58,779 nt of DNA from Xanthomonas axonopodis (GTDB taxonomy: Bacteria > Pseudomonadota > Gammaproteobacteria > Xanthomonadales > Xanthomonadaceae): assembly GCF_001304695.1 (NCBI RefSeq), contig NZ_JFAQ01000147.1, positions 1 through 58,779 of the forward strand, given 5' to 3'. Of this stretch, positions 18,639 to 26,735 are shown piece after piece (positions within the stretch are counted from its first letter, which is position 1; each line of letters opens with the position of its first letter). The position numbers and the translations under genes are program-made. The notes beneath the pieces are model-generated. The model saw nothing but the letters and a program-made list of their open reading frames with translations. It was not told where the DNA came from and ran no database searches.

Positions 18639-20996
18639 TCAGGCGTACCACGCCTGCACCTTCACCAGCGCAGCAGCACCAGGCAAGGCAACCCGATCTG
18701 CATGCAGGCCCTGGACGCGCGCCGGTTTGCCATCGACCAGCACGTGCTGCAAGCGTGTGCCTGCAGGTGCGCGCAGGCTGAGCCAGGTGCGCGTGGGTGC
18801 GCGCTCCGGCAGCTCCACATCGGCGTTGATGCAATGCGCCGCCGTGTCGGTGCGCAGCGTCAAGGTGACCGTGCCCCAGCGCGTGGGCGCTGCGGTGATG
18901 CCCACCGGCGCACCACTGCCCAACCACGCGCGCGGTACCGCACGCGCGAGAAACAACTGCTCGCCCGCGCTGTCGTCGCTGACCAGCATCCAGCGCAGCA
19001 GCAACGGGATGGTCATCTGCGCCGGTATGCAGAACAACGGCATGCCACCGGTAATGCCGCTCACTTCGCCGGCCGTCCAACTACCGCGCGTGTGCACTTG
19101 ATAGCGGTGCGCGTAGACGAACAACAGATATTCTTCGATGCGATCCAGCCGCAGCAGCTGTTGCGCATAGCCATAGGAAATGAAACCGAGCAGATCGCGG
19201 CTGCCCGGCTCCGGCTGTGCGATGTTGGCCACCACGCCAATGCTGGTGCCGCCGTGGCCACGCAGGCAATCGATCACCAAGTGGGCCAGGTCGTCCGGCA
19301 ACACATCGGCCTGCAGCAGTTCGGCATACGCACGGTGCGGCCATTGCTGTTCGCTGGGCTTTTCCTGCAGCAGCGATTGGCGGAAGGTCAGTTTGGTGCC
19401 GGGCAACGGGCCCACGTATGGCGGCGAGAGATCGCGACGCACGTTGGCACGCAGGCTGGCCTCCAGTCGCGCACGCAGTTGCTTGGCGCGGCGTTGCCAC
19501 TGCGTGGCCTGGCCAGCGTCGCCATCGAGTGTGCTCCACACCTGTGCAATGTCTTCCCAGCCGCGGATGCTCAACGCGCTATTGGCGTAATACGGCTTCC
19601 ACCATAGCGATGGATCGGGAAACAGGCAGGCATCGGATTCGTTCCAGCCGTGCAGCAATCCATGGCCAGGCGCCGTGCGCGGCAATGCCAGCGCCTGGTC
19701 GTGCAAGGCGCATAACACCTGCGCGGTGGCGGCGATCTTGGGCAGCACGCGACGCAGCCGTGGCGCATCGCCGGTGTAACGCAAGTACCGCGCCAGCAAC
19801 GACAAGGTGAGCCCGAATTGCCCGACCTCCGGCCCGCGCATGTTCGGCAGGCCATCGTCCTGCACGAACGCGTCGAAGTAGTTATCGAGCACCGCTGCCG
19901 CTTGTGCAAAGCGCCCCCACTCCAGGTTGGCGTACAACGAGCTGGTGAACGTGTCCTGGAAACCGTCGTATTCGTTGCCGTAGTAGTCGCGCTCCACCGC
20001 GCCATACTTCGGGTAATCGCCGCCAGGGCGCACCACCAGCTCGCGCGCAAACGCGAACTGCGCCATGTCGTTCCAGCTCGCATCGGGAAACTGCGCCTGC
20101 ACGGTGCCCTCCAGCGCCTGCTGCCAATACGCGGCGAAATCGATCAGCGCGGCGTAGAACTGTTTGGCCGTGGCGGCGCTGCGCGAGGGCGCAAATTCGG
20201 GGTAGCTGTGCGTGTAGTGCACCGCGACGATGGCGCCGGCTTTTACCTTCATCGTACGGTGCCAGGTCTGCACCACGAAGCGATCGCGTGCTCGCACGTC
20301 GGCAAATACCAGTAAGTCGTACCAGCTGTCGGGCTCGCCCTCGCGACGCATCACCTTGCGCACCGCCGGCATCCAGCCGCCGAGCATGCCTTCTTCGCGG
20401 TGCTTGATCAGCGCTTCCTCGCCCAGTTCGGCGAAGGCATGTTCCGGACGGGAGGTGCGGCTGCGGCCGTTGGGGAGGATGGGCATGGTGTCCAGGCTTT
20501 CGCGTGTGCCCACAAAGGTGGTCCACGGCCAGCGGCCGCCGTTGTCCTTAGGGTCGAGCAAGGACGCGGGCGGCGGCGCTACGTCGCGTACCTGCGCCTC
20601 GTCCGGGTCGCCATCGCGCAGCAGGCGGTCGGCCAGCAGGTCGGCTTCGGCCATTGCCACTTCGGCCAGCGGCAGCCCGAAGTACGGCTTGCCATCCGCC
20701 GGATAGGCCGGCTCGGTGCGCTTGTCCAGCCGCAGCATGCCGCTGTCGGTCCACAACGTGAGCTGGCCTTGGGAGTCGTCGAGATGCTCGTAGATGGTCC
20801 AGTGCTGTTGCAGGTGGGTGAAGCTGCACAGCGTGCTGCCGACATGCGCGGCCGACGGCAGCGGTTCCAGTCGGGGAAGTGCTGGCGCAGGCAGCGCGGT
20901 TGCAGCGGCGGCTGTGGCCGGCATTGCCAGTGCGGCACCTGCACCCACCGCCGCGGTGGCCGCCATGCCCTGACGCAGAAAGGTTCTACGGTCCAT
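18639..20996 (-). CDS. Tat-exported putative (alpha/alpha)6 glycosidase of unknown specificity
   Basis: A 785-residue protein with a clear twin-arginine signal (MDRRTFLRQGMAA, then Ala-rich to about residue 30). The start at 20996 has GAGGG 7 nt upstream. The rest is alternating helical sequence typical of six-hairpin glycosidases (WGRFAQAAAVLDNYF, GPEVGQFGLTLSLLARYLRYTG, NESDACLFPDPSLWWKPYYANSALSIRGWEDIAQVW), after an N-terminal beta-rich part and before a small C-terminal beta-domain. I do not recognise a numbered GH family. Acidic candidates sit in NESDACLF and WTAGEVSGITGG. As first gene of the minus-strand arabinosidase cluster it may act on another extensin sugar, such as Ser-linked galactose or the innermost Hyp-arabinose, but that is inference. 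Confidence 0.7.
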   Translation of the reverse strand: MDRRTFLRQGMAATAAVGAGAALAMPATAAAATALPAPALPRLEPLPSAAHVGSTLCSFTHLQQHWTIYEHLDDSQGQLTLWTDSGMLRLDKRTEPAYPADGKPYFGLPLAEVAMAEADLLADRLLRDGDPDEAQVRDVAPPPASLLDPKDNGGRWPWTTFVGTRESLDTMPILPNGRSRTSRPEHAFAELGEEALIKHREEGMLGGWMPAVRKVMRREGEPDSWYDLLVFADVRARDRFVVQTWHRTMKVKAGAIVAVHYTHSYPEFAPSRSAATAKQFYAALIDFAAYWQQALEGTVQAQFPDASWNDMAQFAFARELVVRPGGDYPKYGAVERDYYGNEYDGFQDTFTSSLYANLEWGRFAQAAAVLDNYFDAFVQDDGLPNMRGPEVGQFGLTLSLLARYLRYTGDAPRLRRVLPKIAATAQVLCALHDQALALPRTAPGHGLLHGWNESDACLFPDPSLWWKPYYANSALSIRGWEDIAQVWSTLDGDAGQATQWQRRAKQLRARLEASLRANVRRDLSPPYVGPLPGTKLTFRQSLLQEKPSEQQWPHRAYAELLQADVLPDDLAHLVIDCLRGHGGTSIGVVANIAQPEPGSRDLLGFISYGYAQQLLRLDRIEEYLLFVYAHRYQVHTRGSWTAGEVSGITGGMPLFCIPAQMTIPLLLRWMLVSDDSAGEQLFLARAVPRAWLGSGAPVGITAAPTRWGTVTLTLRTDTAAHCINADVELPERAPTRTWLSLRAPAGTRLQHVLVDGKPARVQGLHADRVALPGAAALVKVQAWYA

Positions 20997-21180
20997 CGTT
21001 GCGCCCTCGAATGATCGTGGCCCATCGTGCGCGGGTTCATGCACGACGTCTTGTGACAGCGGTCGGACACCCGTGCGGAAATGTGCACATCGCCCCGGCG
21101 CTCGGACCGCTTACCGTTGTGCCCGCGGCGGCCCTGGGTGCGGCAGGACGCTGGCCCTGCAAACCACGCGTCGCGCTGTC
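20997..21180. promoter_or_regulatory. Divergent intergenic region before the six-hairpin gene and the S53 pseudogene
   Basis: The minus-strand cluster begins here and the S53 reading frame runs away from it on the plus strand. The start of the glycosidase cluster's promoter must lie in or near this stretch. No convincing promoter hexamers or operator palindrome could be picked out. Confidence 0.3.
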
Positions 21181-22741
21181 GCAGGATCTGAGGCGCGCGA
21201 GAGCGATGCTGACCTTGTTGTACCCCAGTGCTGTTGCGTGCCATAGCGCCTGCGCGTGCTGCTCGCGGTGCGGATGCCGGCATTGAATGCCGCCGCCGAG
21301 GTGCTGATGCAATTGCAAGCCAACACGCTGCCGGTTGCGTTCACGCGCGCGGAGTTCAGCGAACGCTTCGCCGCCAGCGCCTCAGATCTGCAGGCTGTCG
21401 CCGACTTTGCCAACAGCTATGGCTTGACGGTCGAGCGCACGCACGCGGACAGCGGCAACGTGATTCTGGAAGGCACGGTGCAGCAGTGCGAGGCCGCATT
21501 TCAGGTCAGCTTGCGCGAATACGTCCATGGCACGCTGCGCTATCGCGGCCGCACCGGCCCGGTGTCGATTCCGCAGCCACTGGCCGGCATCGTCACCGCC
21601 GTGCTCGGGCTGGACGCGCGTCCGCAGGCGCAGACGCTCCCCAGCGCGCCTGCCCTCTCTGCGGCCTCGCCCACCTCGCCGCGGCCGCCCGCGCCTGCCG
21701 CCACGCAGGATGGCCCGATCATGCAATACACGCCGCCGCAGCTGGCGCAGCTGTACGGCTTTCCCGAGCACGACGGGCACGGGCAAGTGCATCGCCATCA
21801 TCGTGCTGGGCGGCGGTTACGCACGCGAGCAGATGGCCGCCTATTTCGCGCAGTTACGTGTGCCCATGCCCATGCTGGTGGATGTGCCATTGCCCGGTGC
21901 CACCAATACCGTCAGCAACGGCAATTCAGACGCCGATGTCGAAGCGCAGATGGATATCCAGATCGCCGGGGCCATCGCGCCGGGCGCGAAACTGGTGGTG
22001 TATTTCGCGCCCAACACCGACAACGGTTTTCTGGAAGCGATCAACGCCGCCATCCACGACACCGAGCATTGCCCCGGCATCATCGCCATCAGCTGGGGCT
22101 TCACCGAAGCGCAATGGACGCCGCAATCGCGCCAGGCCTACGACTGCGCGTTTCAGGCAGCGGCGTTGCTGGGCATCACCGTGTGCATTGCCGCTGGCGA
22201 CGATGGCGCCAGCGACGGCCAGCCAGGATTGAATGTCTGCTTTCCCGCATCCAGCCCATTCGTGCTTGCCTGCGGCGGCACTCGGCTCCAGGTGACGGCA
22301 GATAGCGCCAACGAACAAGCCTGGACAAACGGCGGCGGCGGAGAAAGCAGGTTCTTTGCTCGCCCTGCCTGGCAAAAGGATCTGCGCATCACCGATGCGC
22401 AGCAGCAATCTGGCCAACTGCGCATGCGCGGCGTCCCCGATGTGGCGGCCAATGCCGATGCGCAGACCGGCTACTACCTGTCGATCAACGGGCAGCCGGC
22501 CGTGATGGGCGGGACCAGTACCGCCGCACCGTTATCGGCCGCCTTGCTGGCGCGCATCTACGGTGCAAACGGGATGCAACCCCACTTCGTGCTGCCGCGC
22601 CTGTACGGGCGGCCGGATGCGTTCCGCGACATCGTTGCCGGCGACAACGCCGGCTTCCATGCATCCGCCGGCTGCGATGCCAACACGGGATTGGGCGTGC
22701 CCGACGGTGCACGCTTGGCCGACGCCCTGCGACCAGACTGA
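21181..22741 (+). pseudogene. S53 sedolisin/kumamolisin-like serine-carboxyl peptidase, broken
   Basis: Acid-active secreted peptidase family. The pro-domain reads from about 21181 (AGSEARESDADLVV) but is cut by TAG at 21244-21246 (context P-stop-RLRVLLAVR, probably CAG to TAG). It continues through MPALNAAAEVLMQL to the linker and YGFPEHDG. One extra G in the GGG at 21775-21777 then shifts frame, and the second frame carries TGKCIAIIVLGGG to ...GARLADALRPD. The catalytic set is intact: Glu/Asp in DVEAQMDIQIAG, oxyanion Asp in AAGDDGASDG, Ser in GGTSTAAPLS, and a calcium-site-like end (DANTGLGVPDG). GTG at 21256 could restart translation but lacks the first pro-domain strand. It might once have cleaved cell-wall protein. 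The domain is clear; loss of function is very likely given two separate lesions. Confidence 0.85.
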
Positions 22742-23088
22742 GAGCACGGCGGGTGATACCGCGGGCGGGCATCACGGCGCACAGGACCAGCACCAACGCC
22801 CGCGTCTAAGCGTGGTGACTGCCGTCGCGTGCGCCGCTCCCCTCTCGGCTCTCTGCAGGCTTGCCTGACGCAGTCGAAGGCGACTTGCGCTCGGCGCGTA
22901 CCGCGCGGGCGATGTTTCAGCATCAGGCAGGCGCGTAGTGGTCTGCGCACGCTAGCGCCCCCTGCCATTTGACCGCATGACTTTCCGGCCGGGCCCGACG
23001 CGTGCTGCCTCGGCCACACTCGCCGCACGTCCACTGCCGAGGCGTGCGCTTGCGTCAACGCGGACGCGCGCATTCCACAAGGAACCTC
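22742..23088. other. Intergenic between two plus-strand pseudogenes
   Basis: 347 bp with no supported gene. A ribosome-binding AAGGA at its right end serves the DUF5694 start at 23089. Confidence 0.5.
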
Positions 23089-24256
23089 ATGCAGATTCCC
23101 TTCCATCCCAAAGCAAGCCGCGGCGAAACAGCCAATGCACGTTCCGCTCCATCACCGCTCGTGCCCACTCGCCTGCGACGTCGCGTGCTGTGGTCGGCGG
23201 TGCTCACGCTCATCACGCCCTGCATCGCGCAGGCACAGGTGGACTTGTCGCAGCTGGAGGCAGAGATGGCCGCGCCACGCACGCAGGTGCTGGTTCTTTG
23301 CAGCGTGCACCTGTCGCAGCTACCCAAGGGCAGCGATGTCTCTGCCGCGCGCCTGCAACCGTTGCTAGACCGGCTGGCGGCCTACAAGCCCACCATCATC
23401 ACCATCGAAAACCTGCCTGGCGAAACCTGCGATCTGATGCGCCGCCACCCCGCGGTCTATCTGCCTGATGACACCACCACCTATTGTCCGGACACCACCG
23501 ACGCCGCGCGGACCACAGGTCTGGATGTACCAACCTCCATTGGCCAGACGCGTACCGCACTGAAGTCCTGGCCGGACGCACCGACGCCGGCACAACGTCG
23601 CCAGCTGGCGGCGTTGTTTCTGGCCGCAGGCGATCCCTGCTCTGCGCTCGTGCAATGGCTGCAGCTGGCGCACGCAGAACAGCACGCCGGCGAAGGGTTG
23701 GATGCCGCGCTGGTCGCACACTTGCGCAAGGCAGAGGACCGCCCCCAACGAGAGCAACCAGATCGCCGCGCGGCTGGCGGCACGGCTTGGTTTACAGCGC
23801 GTGTACCCGGCCGACGATCACACCTGCGACAACGTCGATCCGGGCGATCCGGCCGCCTACGGCAAGGCGATTCAGGCAGCCCGGGACAAGGCCGCACCAC
23901 GTGCACGTGCCATGCGTGCGCATGAAGACACACTGGCTGGCGAAGGCAGACTGCTGGAGCTCTACCGCGCGATCAATCTACCGGCCAGCCAGCAGTTGGC
24001 CATCGCGGTGGCTTTTCGCGCTGCGCTGAGCGAAAGCTCGCCGCAGCACTACGGCTATCGCTACGTCTCCGGTTGGGAAATCCGCAACCTGCGCATGCTG
24101 TCCAATGTCCGCGCCAGCTTTGCCGAATAGCCCGGTGCACGCGTGCTGGCAGTGGTCGGTGCCATGCACAAGCCCTGGTTCGATCAGTGGCTAGGCCAAC
24201 TACAGGGCGTGGATATCGTGGACGCGGCGCAGGTGTTGGGCGGCGAAGAGCAATGA
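23089..24256 (+). pseudogene. DUF5694-type exported protein, frameshifted and with internal TAG
   Basis: Signal-anchored protein (VLWSAVLTLITPCIAQAQ) whose body resembles the DUF5694/TraB-GumN-like proteins common in Xanthomonadaceae (VLVLCSVHLSQLPKG, ITIENLPGETCD, YVSGWEIRNLRM). ATG at 23089 follows AAGGA. One extra C in the run at 23742-23746 splits HLRKAEDRP from NESNQIAARLAARLG. A TAG at 24128-24130 interrupts SFAE and PGARVLAVVGAMHKPWFD, again consistent with CAG to TAG. Correcting the insertion gives 389 codons to TGA at 24254-24256. Function of the family is unknown. Confidence 0.8.
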
Positions 24257-24279
24257 CAGCGGTTCCATGGGGGCTCGAT

Positions 24280-24310
24280 GGCGGCATCCATGCCGCCAAC
24301 GGTCCCGCAA
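24280..24310 (+). repeat. Dispersed-type repeat, copy 1, with perfect 8-bp-arm palindrome
   Basis: GGCGGCAT-CC-ATGCCGCC at 24280-24297 is followed by AACGGTCCCGC. The reverse complement of 24446-24476 matches this stretch at nearly every position, so the two copies are inverted relative to each other. It is of the kind seen scattered between genes in Xanthomonas. Confidence 0.7.
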
Positions 24311-24440
24311 TCGGCGAGGACACCGCACCAGACAGTTGGCTGGTAATTTCATTGAAGAACCAAGACGCCACAGCAGAGCGCTGATAGTTGCTTGGTTGAA
24401 AACTCTGCGCACCGACCAACTTGACTGGTCCTTGCACGGC

Positions 24441-24520
24441 CACCGTCGCGGGACCCTTGGCGGCATGGATGCCGCCACGGAGCTTACGTGGACGTACTTG
24501 CAGCGTGTCCCGCGATGGTG
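24441..24520 (-). repeat. Dispersed-type repeat, copy 2, nested hairpin
   Basis: Outer arms CACCGTCGCGGGAC (24441-24454) and GTCCCGCGATGGTG (24507-24520) pair with one mismatch. Inside lies the palindrome GGCGGCAT-GG-ATGCCGCC (24459-24476). A transcript could fold into a nested hairpin. It has no terminal inverted repeats with an ORF, so it is not an insertion sequence by itself. Confidence 0.65.
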
Positions 24521-24719
24521 GGCGGGCAAGGGCCCTGCAGCAGACGCTAGGACGTCAAGCGCGGGTTTGCCGGTCGCTTATTGAAGAAGCTGCGCACCGG
24601 CCATCCCCGCTAGTCCTTGCAGCCAAGCAGCAAACGGATGTCGCCGGGTGCGCGACCACACCCACAGCCGTGTACCCGGTGTATCAGGACGACACGGGCA
24701 GTCATCCACTCCGCACCGC

Positions 24720-25016
24720 TTAGGTCAACACGTCCAGCAAGCTACCCAACATCTCGTCGGAGCGCCGCAGCGCGGTGGCATTTGCCTGGAAATCGTTGCG
24801 TGCCGACAGCCCTTCCAACAGATCGGTGGCCGGCGCAGATGGGTCGGCGTTGGCATCGACTACGCTGGCGGCCACGCCGCCATTGGCCTGCGTGCTGGCG
24901 GCAACGGACTGCCACGGGCTGCCGTCCACTGGTTGACGGGCCACATTGCTGGCGGCTACCTGCTGGCGCAGTGCGGCCACCTGCATTCCGGAACTGGCGA
25001 TGCTGTTGATGCTCAT
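24720..25016 (-). CDS. Orphan small protein resembling a flagellar basal-body rod protein
   Basis: 98 residues. The N-terminus MSINSIASSGMQVAALRQQVAASNVAR matches the rod/hook N-terminal motif (short helix forming the coiled coil). The C-terminus EGLSARNDFQANATALRRSDEMLGSLLDV matches the FlgB/FlgC/FlgG-type end. The central domain is missing and replaced by a short Ala-rich linker. The start at 25016 has GGAG 6-7 nt upstream. No flagellar genes are nearby. It may be a minimal rod-like adaptor or a stable relic; conserved ends and a good ribosome site favour a real gene. Confidence 0.72.
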   Translation of the reverse strand: MSINSIASSGMQVAALRQQVAASNVARQPVDGSPWQSVAASTQANGGVAASVVDANADPSAPATDLLEGLSARNDFQANATALRRSDEMLGSLLDVLT

Positions 25017-25108
25017 GATGGCTCCGGTGTGTATGTGAGGGGATTCGAACAAGGCCCGATCCATTGCAGACAACAGGCAGAGGGCGGCAACGACACGATC
25101 AGCAAGGC

Positions 25109-26735
25109 TCAGTACGTACCCACCCGCACCCGCAACACCACGGGCACATTGCCAGCCGCATCCACACGCCCGAAGTTGAGGCCGTAGTCGGTCTGGTCGC
25201 CGTTGAGCTGCTTTTCCATCTGCCAGCGCCCTTCGACATACCGCCCCTGCTCCACCCGCAACAGTTGTCCATGACGGGTATCGGCCGCGTCGCGGAAAAA
25301 TTCAATGCGCGCAGCCATACCGGTCACCAGAAACTCCTCCGGCCCCAGTTGGGCCACCAGCAACCTGCCGGCGTGGTCGTCGTTGCCGGGCAAAATGGGC
25401 GGCGCATCGCCCCACATGGGCGCACCGAACGTCACCTTGGCCTCCCAGTCGCCGAAGCGCAGCGTCCGCTGCGGCGCGCCAGGCTGCTCGGCCACTGCCT
25501 GCAGCCGGCCGTCGAAGGCCGCCTGCGCCAGAATCCGCTGCATCGGTGCGAGCAGTGTGAAGTTGGCCGCATGGGCTGCAACCGCTGCGCGGTTGGCCTC
25601 ACTGTCCGCGTTGTCATCCATGCCGAACACCGAAAAGCCCACCCCGCCCTGCCCCAGCACATGGAACAGATACGGCGCGGTGGCCGCTTCGAAGCCGGTC
25701 TCCGAGACCCATGCCGGGTTGTCAGGCCGCGCGTACTGGCCGATGACCTTGGTGTATTCGTTGTAATCGTTGGTGTAGATGTCGGTGCCGATGAAGTCGA
25801 TCGACGGTGTGGCCGCGCGCCATAGCGCGAACATGTTCACCGTGGCACCGCCAGAGGGATAATCCATGCCCGGATAGCGCTTGCCCTTGTAGCGCAGCCA
25901 GGTGTTGACATAGAGCGGCAGCGGATACGCACGCTTGCCGGCGGCGGCCACCTGTTCGATGTACGCGGCGGTGGCATACGCATTGAACGCTTCGGCCGCT
26001 TCAGCATCGAACAGTTGCTGCCACCTGCCCTGCGGCTTGCCTAGTGCACGCGCAATATCGGCCGGCACCGGTTGTGCGAACGCTGCCTCGCCGGCCGGGC
26101 CATGGTCGCGCACGGTGCCGATCGCACCCGGCTCGTTTTCCACCTGCACCAGAATCACGGTATGGCGGTCGCCATCCACCTTGCGCAGGTGCTGCATCAA
26201 TGCTGTGAACGCACGCGCATCGGCCTGCATGTTGGCGGCCACATGGGGCGACAGCACATCCACCGGCTCGCCGTTGGCATCGCGCATGCGCGGGTACGTT
26301 GTCTCATCGCGCTTGATCCACTCGGGCGCGTAATGCATCTGCCCGTTCTTCCAGCTGCCGAACCACAGCAAGGCCACGCTTGCGGGCCCCGGCAATCAGT
26401 GCATCGACGTTGGTGGTATCGAAGCGGCCCTGCGTCGGCTCGAACTGCTCCCAGTACACCGGTGCTTCCACGGTGTTGGCATGCAGCGCGACCACCTCGT
26501 CCAGGGCTTGCGGCAACACCGCTGGCCATGCGCTGGAGTTATGCAACTGCGCGGCCAGGATCGTATACGGCGCACCGTCGACAAACACCGCGTGACGGCC
26601 ATCCTTGCTGACGAAGCGCGGCAGTTGCTCGGCAGCAAGCAACGGCGTGCTGCCGGCCAGCAACGCCAGCGACCACAGCAGACCCGCCACCCGGCCGCGC
26701 CGCTGTGCCTTGAATCGAGCAAACAAACGCATCAT
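25109..26735 (-). pseudogene. GH35 beta-galactosidase with DUF5597-type C-terminus, disrupted by a short deletion
   Basis: Secreted GH35 enzyme that would remove beta-galactose, for example from arabinogalactan or galactosylated cell-wall protein. The start at 26735 overlaps the S9 peptidase stop (ATGATG arrangement). Signal peptide: LLWSLALLAGSTPLLAAEQ. The first part (FVSKDGRHAVFVDGAPYTILAAQLHNSS... NTVEAPVYWEQFEPTQG) ends in DALIAGARKRGLA. After a lesion at about 26370-26380 the other frame resumes at LLWFGSWKNGQMHYAPEWIK. It then carries the acid/base Glu (VQVENEPGAIG) and the nucleophile Glu (VSETGFEA). The joint looks like loss of 11 bp between two GTGGCCT copies; adding 11 gives exactly 546 codons. 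The domain identity is firm; a functional product is unlikely. Confidence 0.82.

Larger units (their letters stand above)
24257..24719. other. Gene-free stretch carrying an inverted pair of repeat elements
   Basis: No credible gene. The stretch is dominated by two oppositely oriented copies of a palindromic element (see 24280-24310 and 24441-24520). The remainder looks like decayed intergenic DNA. Confidence 0.6.

Noticed and set aside
24257..24719. CRISPR array or integron attachment site suggested by repeated palindromes
   Set aside because: Only two inverted copies, no regular spacers, no cas or integrase gene.
26396..26722. Separate small genes in other frames over the GH35 5' part
   Set aside because: They are shadows; the GH35 frame has a signal peptide and family motifs.
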